Shown here: piece by piece, positions 31,454 through 39,051 of the stretch
Position numbering within the stretch: position 1 is the first letter of the stretch
Layout of the letters: each line of letters opens with the position of its first letter
Source: Candidatus Baltobacteraceae bacterium
Lineage (GTDB): Bacteria; Vulcanimicrobiota; Vulcanimicrobiia; Vulcanimicrobiales; Vulcanimicrobiaceae
DNA length: 64,000 nucleotides
Assembly (NCBI GenBank): GCA_036489885.1
Contig: DASXEW010000003.1
Location: 1,364,001 to 1,428,000, forward strand
Direction: 5' to 3'
The notes under the pieces: generated by a model
Seen by the model: the letters and a program-made list of their open reading frames with translations, nothing else
The model's database searches: none
What the model was told of the DNA's origin: nothing
Made by a program: the position numbers and the translations under genes

Positions 31454-32569
31454 ATGGCAGGGATGCGAGCTGCGGTCTATTACGGGCCGCGAGATATACG
31501 AATCGAAGAAGTCGAACGCCCCACGGTAGCGCAGGGTGAAATTCTCGTGCGCGTCAACGCATGCGGAATCTGCGGAACCGATGCCAGCGAGTTCGTTGCG
31601 GGTCCGAAACTCTATCCGCTGGGCGCGCGGCATCCGATGACGGGTCACATCGGGCCGATTATCCCCGGACACGAATTTTCCGGATGGGTCGAAGAGATCG
31701 GCGAGTACGTTGCGACCGACCTCAAAGTCGGCGATCTCGTCGTCACCGGTGCGGCGCTGTGGTGCGGAATCTGCGCGCAATGCCGAGCGGGCCGCACGAG
31801 CATCTGTCACTGGCAAGCGAGCGTGGGTTTGCACCGGAACGGCGGACTCGCGGAGTACGTCAGCGTCCCCTCGCACATTCTCGTGCGCGCCGAACCGCTG
31901 AGCCCGGACGTCGCCGCGCTTGCGCAGCCGATGTCCGTCGCCAATCACGCGGTGCGCCGCGCGCGTCCGCAAGACAACGAAGACGCCCTCGTCATCGGTG
32001 CAGGTGGAATTGGAACGTTCCTGACGTACGCGCTCTCCAATTTCGGCGCGCGCGTGATCGCCGTGGACTTGTCGGCCGAGCGCCTGGCCGTAGCGCGCAA
32101 GCTCGGCGCGGAAGCGACGCTGCGCGGCGCTGATACCGAAGCGATTCGCCGCGAGCTTACCAAGCGCGGGATTACGCCGACGCTCGTCTTCGAAGCGACG
32201 GGAAGCGAAGCCGGATTCGATGCGGCAATCGCGCTCGTCGAACCGGGCGGAACCGTCGTCACGGTCGGCATCGCAGCAAATCGGGTCAATCTCGACGCCC
32301 GCCGCGTCACGCTCAAAGAAGTTGCGATCATCGGCACCAACGGACTCATCACCGACGAAGACGTCCCCGCCGCCGTGAAGCTGCTCGCCAACGATCAAAT
32401 GCTGTGGTCAGAAGTCGCGCCGGTCGCGATCCCGCTCGAGCACTTGGTTGAGGACGGTCTGCTTCCGATGGCCGAAGGCCGCGCTAAACGCATCAAGACG
32501 CTCGTCGACCCCGCGATCAAAACCCAGCGCTCAACGGTCATGCTCGACTCGCAAAAACTGTCGTCCTAG
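31454..32569 (+). CDS. Zinc-dependent alcohol dehydrogenase (MDR family)
   Basis: The 371-residue medium-chain dehydrogenase has the catalytic zinc ligands Cys in ACGICGTDASEF and the His-Glu pair in IIPGHEFSGWVEE. The structural zinc site is complete, with four Cys in the segment WCGICAQCRAGRTSIC. The Rossmann motif is VIGAGGIGTFL. It resembles 2,3-butanediol and threonine dehydrogenases. It is the last gene of the plus-strand series that began at the M24 gene, 15 bases after the third binding protein. It may oxidise an alcohol product of the imported compound. Confidence 0.9.
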   Translation: MAGMRAAVYYGPRDIRIEEVERPTVAQGEILVRVNACGICGTDASEFVAGPKLYPLGARHPMTGHIGPIIPGHEFSGWVEEIGEYVATDLKVGDLVVTGAALWCGICAQCRAGRTSICHWQASVGLHRNGGLAEYVSVPSHILVRAEPLSPDVAALAQPMSVANHAVRRARPQDNEDALVIGAGGIGTFLTYALSNFGARVIAVDLSAERLAVARKLGAEATLRGADTEAIRRELTKRGITPTLVFEATGSEAGFDAAIALVEPGGTVVTVGIAANRVNLDARRVTLKEVAIIGTNGLITDEDVPAAVKLLANDQMLWSEVAPVAIPLEHLVEDGLLPMAEGRAKRIKTLVDPAIKTQRSTVMLDSQKLSS

Positions 32570-32650
32570 GTTTACCGGGCGCACGTTCGATTTCCGGGAG
32601 CTGGCGATTTCGCGCAAAGGGCCGCCTCACGCGACGATTGCGCCTCCAAT

Positions 32651-32925
32651 GTCATCCTGAGCGTAGCGTTCTGCCGCTGTCATCCTGAGCGTAGCGTTCC
32701 GCAGCTGTCATCCTGAGCGTAGCGTTCTGCCGCTGTCATCCTGAGCGTAGCGTTCTGCCGCTGTCATCCTGAGCGTAGCGTTCTGCCGCTGTCATCCTGA
32801 GCGTAGCGTTCTGCCGCTGTCATCCTGAGCGTAGCGTTCCGCCGCTGTCATCCTGAGCGTAGCGTTCTGCCGCTGTCATCCTGAGCGTAGCGTTCCGCAG
32901 GAACGCGAAGTCGAAGGACGATCCC
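32651..32925. repeat. 28-base tandem array of the REP-like arm, copy F
   Basis: Nine head-to-tail copies of a 28-base unit beginning GTCATCCTGAGCGTAGCG start at 32651, 32679, 32707, 32735, 32763, 32791, 32819, 32847 and 32875. Units differ mainly at TTCTGCCGC versus TTCCGCAGC or TTCCGCCGC. The last unit runs on to a GAAGTCGAAGGAC end, as in copy C. There are no spacers between units. The gap from 32570 to 33100 has no credible gene: it holds 80 bases of unremarkable sequence, this array, about 90 bases of plain sequence, then copy G. Confidence 0.9.
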
Positions 32926-33018
32926 AAACGATGCGGGTTGCGCAACGATGTCAGAGGGTTGAGGACAGGATCGCGCCCGCGACCTTTCGAGATCGCTACG
33001 CGAGTGGGATGATTTCTG

Positions 33019-33092
33019 CGGTCCCTCGACTACGGCGCACTGCGTGCGCCTACGCTCGGGATGACAACGGGTGCGCCTACGCTCGGGATGAC
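33019..33092. repeat. REP-like right arm with one extra half-arm, copy G
   Basis: GGTCCCTCGACTACGGCGC followed by CCTACGCTCGGGATGACA, then a second GCCTACGCTCGGGATGACA. It is the right-hand half of the element seen at copy A. Together with the array F it may represent the two ends of one expanded element. It lies at the convergent junction of the alcohol dehydrogenase and VOC genes. Confidence 0.8.
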
Positions 33093-33100
33093 ACGAAGGA

Positions 33101-33445
33101 TTACTTGGGCTGCCACAGCTCGACGGGGTTGCCTTCAGGGTCGTGTATGCGCGCGAAGCGGCCGTAGGGATAGGTTTCTGGATCGACCTTGACCTCGATT
33201 CCGGCGGCTTGCAGCTGCGCGACCATTTTGTCGAGATCGCCGACTCGGAAGTTCACCATCCAATGTTTCTCGAGGTCACCAAAATACTTGGTCGTTTCGG
33301 GAAATGGAGTGAACGCGGTTGGGCCCGCTTCTTGCTCCCACGCTGGGTTGGCCGTGATTCCGAGATGCTCTTCGTACCACTTGGTCAACGCTTTGGGATC
33401 GTGCGCGCGGAAGAAGAGTCCGCCGATTCCGGTTACTCGTTCCAT
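33101..33445 (-). CDS. VOC (glyoxalase/dioxygenase fold) family protein
   Basis: From the ATG at 33445 the protein has 114 residues and contains a single VOC module pair: GGLFFRAHDPKALTKWYEEHLGI, MVNFRVGDLDKMVAQLQAAGIEV and RIHDPEGNPVELWQP with the typical C-terminal Glu ligand. The upstream extension to 33577 contains a weak secretion-like stretch (INRNQSAFAQP) and is less likely, though an exported form cannot be ruled out. VOC proteins include glyoxalase I, bleomycin-binding proteins and dioxygenases; this one is too generic to assign. Confidence 0.82.
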   Translation of the reverse strand: MERVTGIGGLFFRAHDPKALTKWYEEHLGITANPAWEQEAGPTAFTPFPETTKYFGDLEKHWMVNFRVGDLDKMVAQLQAAGIEVKVDPETYPYGRFARIHDPEGNPVELWQPK

Positions 33446-33582
33446 CGTAGCTTCTTTCTTGCCGCGCGCCGGTTCACCGGTTGGCTGCGCAAACGCCGAT
33501 TGGTTCCGGTTTATGATGAAGGTTGACCCGAAGGCGCCCGATAGAATGCGAAGTAGCTGTGGTCTTTGAAGCCGCATCGCGG

Positions 33583-34029
33583 TTACGGCAAGACGTGCAT
33601 ATCGTCCGGAGCTTGCGGTGGTGACTTGATCGCGATTGCCTTGTAATCCGTCATCATTCCGTGCGCGGTGCCTTTCGGGATCAAGATCAGATCGCCGGGG
33701 CCGACCGGAACCTGCTTGTCGCCCAGCCAGAACATTCCGTGGCCCTCGACGATGTATTGCGCTTCATTGGCGTTGGCGTGAAAGTGCTTGGCGACGTGTC
33801 CGTCTTGAATTTGGATCGCGCCGGTCTCCGTCACGGCGACGACTTTGACCGCGAGTGTTGCATTCGCGGCCTTGGGCGGAAAATCGGCAGCCGTCATCTG
33901 GCCGACGTGAATGACTGCGGGTCCCCAGCCGATGCTTGGAGCTTGCGCGCGACCGGTGCTAACGCCGGCAAAGAATGCGATTGCTGCGACTGCGGCAACG
34001 CCAGTTAAACGAACCAGAAAACCTTTCAT
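33583..34029 (-). CDS. Secreted single-domain cupin, paralogue 1
   Basis: The 148-residue product has a signal peptide (ending FFAGVSTGRAQA) and one cupin domain. Motif 1 is KHFHANANEAQYIVEG with the metal-binding His-x-His and Glu, and motif 2 is GPGDLILIPKGTAHG with the last His. The start ATG follows GGAGGGG. A near twin sits immediately upstream on the same strand (34051-34494). Small periplasmic cupins of this kind can be isomerases, oxygenases or sugar/acid-binding proteins; no substrate is evident. Its C terminus SPPQAPDDMHVLP is nearly the same as in the twin. Confidence 0.85.
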   Translation of the reverse strand: MKGFLVRLTGVAAVAAIAFFAGVSTGRAQAPSIGWGPAVIHVGQMTAADFPPKAANATLAVKVVAVTETGAIQIQDGHVAKHFHANANEAQYIVEGHGMFWLGDKQVPVGPGDLILIPKGTAHGMMTDYKAIAIKSPPQAPDDMHVLP

Positions 34030-34050
34030 GAATCCCCTCCGAAAAAAGCG

Positions 34051-34494
34051 TTATGGTACTGGGTGGATATCGTCCGGTGCCTGAGGCGGAGATTTGAATG
34101 CGATTGCTTTGTAGTTCGAGTCCATGCCGTGCGGCGTGCCTTTTGGAATGATAATGAGATCGCCGGGGCCGACATGGACTTGTTTGTCGCCAAGCCAGAA
34201 CATCCCGGAACCTTCGAGGATGAACTGTGCCTCGTTGGAGTTTGCGTGATAGTGCTTCTTGGTTGCACCCTCTTGGATCTGCACGACGCCCGTATCCGCG
34301 CGTCCCAGAACTTTGACGCGCGCATACGCGCCCGGTGCGGGCGTCGGAAAATCGGCGTCCGTGAATTGAGCGGTGTGAATGACCACTGGGCCCCAGGTGC
34401 TGGGCACTTGTGCCCGCCCGGTGCTGACCCCGGCATAAAATGCGAGGCCGATAACTGCGGCGGAGACGCTGATACGAATCAAGACGCTCTTCAT
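34051..34494 (-). CDS. Secreted single-domain cupin, paralogue 2
   Basis: The 147-residue product begins at ATG 34494 with a strong GGAGGGG site just upstream; the ATG at 34509 would read through that site and is rejected. A signal peptide ends FYAGVSTGRAQV. The cupin motifs are KHYHANSNEAQFILEG and GPGDLIIIPKGTPHG, and the chain ends SPPQAPDDIHPVP. It matches its downstream neighbour along the entire chain, including the leader, so the pair is a recent tandem duplication. Both genes share the same unusual spacing and ribosome site and are probably one operon. Confidence 0.85.
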   Translation of the reverse strand: MKSVLIRISVSAAVIGLAFYAGVSTGRAQVPSTWGPVVIHTAQFTDADFPTPAPGAYARVKVLGRADTGVVQIQEGATKKHYHANSNEAQFILEGSGMFWLGDKQVHVGPGDLIIIPKGTPHGMDSNYKAIAFKSPPQAPDDIHPVP

Positions 34495-34568
34495 TGATCC
34501 CCCCTCCAAAAGCGAACGGTGTTATGGACTACTGCCGTGCGAGCGTAGTAAGACCCTCGTTGGTCCTT

Positions 34569-35513
34569 TTAGGCGTGGGCGATGTTGAGCGGTGGCGTTT
34601 TCGAGCGATGCGCGAGCGATCGCACGTTGGTGATAACCTGTGCCACGCAGATCAAGCCGAATGCAGCCAGAAAACCGAGGATGACGTTGTTCGGAACTGC
34701 GGGGATGATCGCGGCCGTCGCGATTACGTAAATTGCGTTTGCGGCAATCAAGACGCCGAAGCGAACCCGCACATGCGCCGGACGCGTCGCGAGAAGGATA
34801 TCTGCGACGACGATCAGTCCGGTTGCGAAGAAGAGCGCAACGAAAAACCAGTGCCATGCGGCGCCTAGAACGATGCCGTTCGAAACTGCGCCGGCGGCGG
34901 TGATGCCGAGGCTTTGTCGGACCGCGTGCTCGCCAAGCAGCCACAGCGCTCCAACGATAAGAACGAAGGCCTCGATCAAGAGATGAACGGGCGAGAGCCG
35001 TTCGGTCTCGGGCCGCGGCAACATTTCCGGATCCCAACCACGCGCGACGACACGCTCTATGAGCGTCTCGTCTCCGCCGAGACGTTCGGCTATCGCAAAC
35101 ATCACGGTGATGACCGCGATCGGATAGAGAATCGCAGGCCAAAGCAAACCGATGCCGCTCAGGAAACTCGACAGCGGATCCAAGCTTACGAGCGCTGCAA
35201 GCGCGGCGCCGATCATGACGAGAATCACGAACGTCAGGCTCACGATTCTGAGCGTATAGATATAAAACGGATAAAGCAGTGGCCCGATGAGTGAGCGTTG
35301 GGGCAGATGCCGAAATGCGACGAGCCGCGGATGTCCGTAATCGGCAAGAATAGGCGCAAGGTCTTCGGACGTCGCAGGGCGCCCGAGTTTTTCCGCGCGT
35401 GCTTCGATGCGCGATTGCACTTCGTCGGAAATCTCTGCAAGGATGTCATCCCGCTGCTCACTGTCGTCTAGATGGCGGCGAATCTCAAATAAATAGCGCT
35501 CGAGCAGTTCCAC
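34569..35513 (-). CDS. HAAS-domain membrane protein paired with PadR
   Basis: The start is GTG 35513, preceded by AGGAGG inside the end of the padR gene; this gives 314 residues. The N-terminal segment (about 1-75: ELLERYLFEIRRHLDDSEQRD through SRIEARAEKLG to YGHPRLVAFRH) is a HAAS signalling domain, and about seven membrane helices follow. HAAS proteins are commonly encoded next to PadR regulators and are thought to sense or transmit membrane signals. A longer frame to 35648 overlaps padR and lacks support. The two genes overlap in regulation, with two bases between the padR stop and this start. Confidence 0.83.
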   Translation of the reverse strand: MELLERYLFEIRRHLDDSEQRDDILAEISDEVQSRIEARAEKLGRPATSEDLAPILADYGHPRLVAFRHLPQRSLIGPLLYPFYIYTLRIVSLTFVILVMIGAALAALVSLDPLSSFLSGIGLLWPAILYPIAVITVMFAIAERLGGDETLIERVVARGWDPEMLPRPETERLSPVHLLIEAFVLIVGALWLLGEHAVRQSLGITAAGAVSNGIVLGAAWHWFFVALFFATGLIVVADILLATRPAHVRVRFGVLIAANAIYVIATAAIIPAVPNNVILGFLAAFGLICVAQVITNVRSLAHRSKTPPLNIAHA

Positions 35514-35515
35514 CC

Positions 35516-35860
35516 TTAGGCCTCCTGAAGAATGGACTGAAGCGACGCGTTGATTGCGCGCAGCTCGTCCAGCAATTTTTGTAAAATGATCTCGCCGCCC
35601 GCGGACAGGCGATAGAAGCGCTTGCGCCGCTTGTTCTCTTCGCGCCACTCGCTGCTGAGTAAACCTTGCGTTTCGAGTCTGCGAATGAGCGGATAGAGCG
35701 TGCCTTCGTCGATATCCAGACCTCGTTCAGCCAGAGCTTTCCGAAGCGTGTAGCCATAGTGCTCGAAACGTAACTGGCCTAGGACGGCTAGCGTCAGACA
35801 GCCGCGGCGCAGCTCGAGGCGCATGCCCTGGAGAATATCGTCGAGGTTGCTGTGTGGCAT
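35516..35860 (-). CDS. PadR family transcriptional regulator
   Basis: The 114-residue protein is a winged-helix PadR regulator: CLTLAVLGQLRFEHYGYTLRKALAERG, then DEGTLYPLIRRLETQGLLSSEW with the recognition region, and KRFYRLSAGGEIIL forming the wing. A short C-terminal helix serves dimer formation, as in the PadR-s2 subfamily. It is the first gene of a two-gene operon with the HAAS membrane protein. A dyad (35861-35881) overlapping the -10 box of its promoter suggests self-repression. Confidence 0.92.
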   Translation of the reverse strand: MPHSNLDDILQGMRLELRRGCLTLAVLGQLRFEHYGYTLRKALAERGLDIDEGTLYPLIRRLETQGLLSSEWREENKRRKRFYRLSAGGEIILQKLLDELRAINASLQSILQEA

Positions 35861-35906
35861 ATACTATGTGATACACAGTATAAGCGGCGACCAGCTTCCC
35901 TGTCAA
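35861..35906 (-). promoter_or_regulatory. Promoter and probable PadR operator of the padR-HAAS operon
   Basis: On the minus strand TTGACA (35906-35901) and TATACT (35882-35877) are 18 bases apart, a strong sigma-70-type promoter. The imperfect 21-base dyad at 35861-35881 (ATACTaTGTG and ACACAGTAT arms) overlaps the -10 box and reaches the ATG. The expected transcript start is about ten bases before the ATG, so the message has almost no leader. The position fits autorepression by PadR. Confidence 0.7.
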
Positions 35907-35925
35907 CGGTGTCGGGTTGGCTCCT

Positions 35926-37275
35926 CTATATGAGCAGTCGCGCCAGCGAGGGCAGCCCCTCGTTAAAGGTCGGATGGATGTGCACGGAACGTTCCAGCAC
36001 GCGCCAGGTCGAGCCGGCTTCCATGTGAGCAAGAATTGTGTGTACGATCTCGCCGGCTTCGTAGCCAACCAGCGTTGCGCCGAGAATCGCTTCGCTCTTC
36101 GCGTCGACGACGAGCCGGTAGAAGCCGCGCGTCAGATTCCACTCGACTCCGCGCGCGTCGTCCTCAAGCTGGTACGTGACGACGCGAACGTCGCGGCCTT
36201 TGCGTTTAGCTTCCTCTTCGTTCATGCCGACGCGCCCGAGCTGCGGCTCCGTGAACGTCGAGTAGCCGAGAACGCGATCGTCCCGCGTGCGCGTCCCGCC
36301 CTCGATGACCGCCTTGACGCGCCGGTAATCTTCCCACGCGACGTGCGTGAATGCGGGCTGACCGGCGACCTCGCCCATTGCGTAGACGCCGCTGCACGTC
36401 GTGCGCAGACTTTGATCGACTTTCACGAACTTGCGTTCGTCGAGCTCGATGCCCGATTTTGCGCAGTCGAGTGCGTCCGTGTTTGGCGTCCTGCCCGCCG
36501 CAACGAGAATCGCGTCGGTCTCGATTTCTTCGCCGCCTTCGATCCGCACGCACAGCTTCTCGCCGCGGCGCACGCACGACGCACTTTTGCCGATACGCAG
36601 ATCCACGCCATCGTCGCGTAGCGCTTTGGCCAAGACTTCGGTTGCATCGGCGTCTTCGCGTGGAATCAGCCGGGGCCCGGTTTCGAGAATCGTGACGTCG
36701 GTGCCCAGACGCTGCATCCCCTGACCGAGCTCGAGGCCGACGTAACCGCCGCCGATGATGATGATGCTCTTCGGCAGGTCTTCGAGATCGAAAAACGTCT
36801 CGTTGGTCAGGTATGGCAGCTCGCTGAGGCCGTCGATCGGCGGACAAGCCGGGCTCGTTCCGGTGTCGAGCACGACGAGCGGCGCGCGCGCCGTGTAGCC
36901 TTCGGCTTCGAGCGTCCGCTCGCCGACGAAGCGCGCCTCGCCCATCACGACGTGCACGCCAGCGTCGGAAAGGCTGCGCTCGGCGCCGTCATGCCAGTCC
37001 CGGCGAACCGCGTTGACGCGGCGCATGATCGCACGCGTGTCGAGCGTGATCTCACAGTGCACGCCGATTTGTCCGGCGGCGCGCGCACGGCCCGCGTTGT
37101 GCGCTGAGGCTAAGAACGCTTTGGACGGCGTGCAGCCGACGTTGACGCACGTCCCGCCCAAATGCTTGCGCTCGAAGAGCACGACATGTTTTCCGGCCTT
37201 CGCGTAGTCGACGGCGAGCGGGCGGCCGCCCTGTCCTGCGCCGACGACGATCAGATCCGCCTCTTCGATTGGCAT
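35926..37275 (-). CDS. FAD-dependent pyridine nucleotide-disulfide oxidoreductase (dihydrolipoamide dehydrogenase/MerA type)
   Basis: The 449-residue flavoprotein has the FAD motif LIVVGAGQGGRPLA, the redox-active disulfide GGTCVNVGCTPSK, the NAD(P) motif IIIGGGYVGLELGQ and the C-terminal catalytic pair in HIHPTFNEG. It has no MerA metal-binding N-terminal domain. The FAD-ribityl motif is usually GD; here it reads YAMGEVAGQPAFTH, with Glu for Asp. No 2-oxoacid dehydrogenase genes are near, so a mercuric-reductase-like, thiol-oxidoreductase or stand-alone lipoamide dehydrogenase function is open. It lies ten bases downstream of the ABC-2 genes and may be co-transcribed. Confidence 0.87.
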   Translation of the reverse strand: MPIEEADLIVVGAGQGGRPLAVDYAKAGKHVVLFERKHLGGTCVNVGCTPSKAFLASAHNAGRARAAGQIGVHCEITLDTRAIMRRVNAVRRDWHDGAERSLSDAGVHVVMGEARFVGERTLEAEGYTARAPLVVLDTGTSPACPPIDGLSELPYLTNETFFDLEDLPKSIIIIGGGYVGLELGQGMQRLGTDVTILETGPRLIPREDADATEVLAKALRDDGVDLRIGKSASCVRRGEKLCVRIEGGEEIETDAILVAAGRTPNTDALDCAKSGIELDERKFVKVDQSLRTTCSGVYAMGEVAGQPAFTHVAWEDYRRVKAVIEGGTRTRDDRVLGYSTFTEPQLGRVGMNEEEAKRKGRDVRVVTYQLEDDARGVEWNLTRGFYRLVVDAKSEAILGATLVGYEAGEIVHTILAHMEAGSTWRVLERSVHIHPTFNEGLPSLARLLI

Positions 37276-37285
37276 CCAGTCTCCT

Positions 37286-38089
37286 TTAGCCGCCTTGGAC
37301 GACGAGCCGGCGTTGTGCTCTATTCCAAATGATGACGCTCAGCAGCGCAAAAACCGCAAGCCAAACTATCTGCGACAGGAGCGCGGCCGAGTACTCTGCC
37401 GGCGGGATTCGTCCAATGTAGATTAAGAGCGGCGTCGAGTAAATTGCCGCAAATGGTAAAACCAAGACGATCTTTTGCAAGATGCCCGGGAAGAACAAGA
37501 GCGGGATGATTTGTCCGCTGAGCAGATCGCTGCACCAGCGCACGATCAGTTGCACGGCAAACGACTCCATCGTCCAGAACGCGACGCAGTTCATGCAGAA
37601 ATTCAGCAGAAAATTGAGGACGTAGCCGATCGCGAAACTGAGCACGAACGTCGCCGCTGCAAGCGGTGAAGGTATGTCGATGTGCACCATCAGCAGCGCA
37701 AAGCCCAGCGACGGAAGGATGAGCAACGTGTGCAACGCCGTTTGCCCGGCGCCGTCACTAAAGAAGAAGAGCACCGGACTGATCGGCTTCATGAAATCGG
37801 TCGCGATCGAGCCGTCGCGCAGGCGATCGCGGATGAGTCGCGTCCCGTCGACCTCGAGGATCAGCGACATGAGCAGCGCGACGACCGTGTACGTCAGAAT
37901 TTGGTGCAGCGCGATGCCCTGCGGCGCCGCGTTCTGCGCGTAGAGCGCGAGCCAGACCATGCGCATCAGATAGACGCGCAGCACGAGGGAGCCGATGTTG
38001 GTGAAGACTTCCATCCGGTAGGTGGCTTCGCGTGCAAAGGCTTTCTTTGCAAATTCGAAATACGGCGCGACGCGAAATTCCCAGTGCAT
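37286..38089 (-). CDS. ABC-2 type permease, subunit type A, copy 2
   Basis: From ATG 38089 the protein has 267 residues and about six membrane helices. It opens with APYFEFAKKAFAREATYRMEVF and carries the cytoplasmic DGTRLIRDRLRDGSIATDFMKP segment, where ABC-2 permeases contact the ATPase. It is a close paralogue of the product of 39052-39846. The ATG follows the previous gene's stop by eight bases. The family (PF06182-like) forms drug, viologen or lipid exporters. An extended frame to 38140 would overlap the upstream gene. Confidence 0.87.
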   Translation of the reverse strand: MHWEFRVAPYFEFAKKAFAREATYRMEVFTNIGSLVLRVYLMRMVWLALYAQNAAPQGIALHQILTYTVVALLMSLILEVDGTRLIRDRLRDGSIATDFMKPISPVLFFFSDGAGQTALHTLLILPSLGFALLMVHIDIPSPLAAATFVLSFAIGYVLNFLLNFCMNCVAFWTMESFAVQLIVRWCSDLLSGQIIPLLFFPGILQKIVLVLPFAAIYSTPLLIYIGRIPPAEYSAALLSQIVWLAVFALLSVIIWNRAQRRLVVQGG

Positions 38090-38097
38090 GGCTAAAC

Positions 38098-38910
38098 TCA
38101 GTGGCCGACGCTTTCGTAGTGGTTGAGGCCCACTCGCCAAAAGGAGTACGCAACCGCGAACGTCGCGAGACCCACAAGGGGTGAAAGTAGTCCGATCTGC
38201 GGCGGAAAGTGCAACGCGTCCTCAGTTTTGTCGAGAAAGAACGTCGCCGGGAAGTAGTTCATGAACGCGTACGGCAGCAAGAACGTCAACACCAGGCGTA
38301 CGCCCTTCGTGTAGATCGAGATCGGATAGCGCGTGAACTCTTGCTCGAGCTGGAATGCGACCCAGCGCAACGCATCGACTTTGACGAACCAAAACGCGCA
38401 CGTCGCGATCATCAGGTTGATCGAGAAGTCGATCAGCGCCCCGCCGATGACGACCAGCGGTACGAAAATGACGAACCAGATGTCGATGATCGGATTGGAC
38501 CAGATCGTGGCGAGGATAAACAATAAGATCGCGAGCACCAGCTCGTCGGGAAAGATTTGCTGCGGCGTCGTGAGCACCTGAAAGAGCGGGTTGAGCGGCC
38601 GGATGAAGAGCCGGTCGATCTCGCCTTCCCGGACGTGCTCGGGCACGTCGCCGACGGTCAAGAACAGGGTATTGTTTAATGCGTGCGCCAGCATCCACAG
38701 CGAGTACAGAAACGCCATTTCGCCGAACGTCCAGCCGTTCATCACCGGAAACTCGCGTAGGATGATCCAGAGCGCGGCCAGCGCCGTTGCGTGGTAGATG
38801 AACGTGAAGCCGAACCACACGAGAAAATTCGCGCGGTACTCGAGCGCGGTCAGAAAGTTGATGCGCCAATACTGTTTGTAGACGTCGGCCCAAATCTCAA
38901 GCGTGCTCAT
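38098..38910 (-). CDS. ABC-2 type permease, subunit type B
   Basis: The 270-residue membrane protein has about six helices. It matches the lone permease at 7851-8651: LEYRANF, LTVGDVPEHVREGEIDRLFIRPLNP, GGALIDFSINLMI, FTRYPISIYTKGVRL and FMNYFPATFF. Type B and type A subunits probably form the heterodimeric channel. A repeat element (copy H) sits between this gene and the type A copy 1 gene upstream. Transcription through the repeat would be needed if the exporter genes form one operon. Confidence 0.87.
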   Translation of the reverse strand: MSTLEIWADVYKQYWRINFLTALEYRANFLVWFGFTFIYHATALAALWIILREFPVMNGWTFGEMAFLYSLWMLAHALNNTLFLTVGDVPEHVREGEIDRLFIRPLNPLFQVLTTPQQIFPDELVLAILLFILATIWSNPIIDIWFVIFVPLVVIGGALIDFSINLMIATCAFWFVKVDALRWVAFQLEQEFTRYPISIYTKGVRLVLTFLLPYAFMNYFPATFFLDKTEDALHFPPQIGLLSPLVGLATFAVAYSFWRVGLNHYESVGH

Positions 38911-38913
38911 CGC

Positions 38914-39040
38914 TTGTCATCCCGAGCGTAGAGGAGCGAGCGAAGCGAGCGCAGCGTAGTCGAGGGACAGGGCGGCGGTGGCAAGGTTGTCGCGATCCCT
39001 CGACTACACGCCCTGCGGGCGCTACGCTCGGGATGACAAA
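38914..39040. repeat. REP-like element, copy H, inside the exporter gene cluster
   Basis: The left arm TTGTCATCCCGAGCGTAG is followed by an expanded AGGAGCGAGCGAAGCGAGCG segment, GTAGTCGAGGGA, a 36-base spacer, TCCCTCGACTAC and CTACGCTCGGGATGACAA. It fills the 141-base gap between two permease genes on the same strand, the only full two-arm copy in the window that is not at or near a convergent junction. Confidence 0.85.
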
Positions 39041-39051
39041 ACTTCTTCAAC

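Noticed and set aside
32651-32902. CRISPR-like array of 28-base repeats
   Set aside because: The units join head to tail without spacers, they vary at their ends, and no cas gene is present. The same arm occurs singly elsewhere in the window.
32931-33167. Small frame in the repeat-rich gap before the VOC gene
   Set aside because: It encodes the repeated peptide YARDD from the repeat arms and has no leader, homology or ribosome site.
37013-37207. Possible extra small gene opposite the disulfide oxidoreductase
   Set aside because: Antisense to the conserved FAD and disulfide motifs; no ribosome site or recognisable product.
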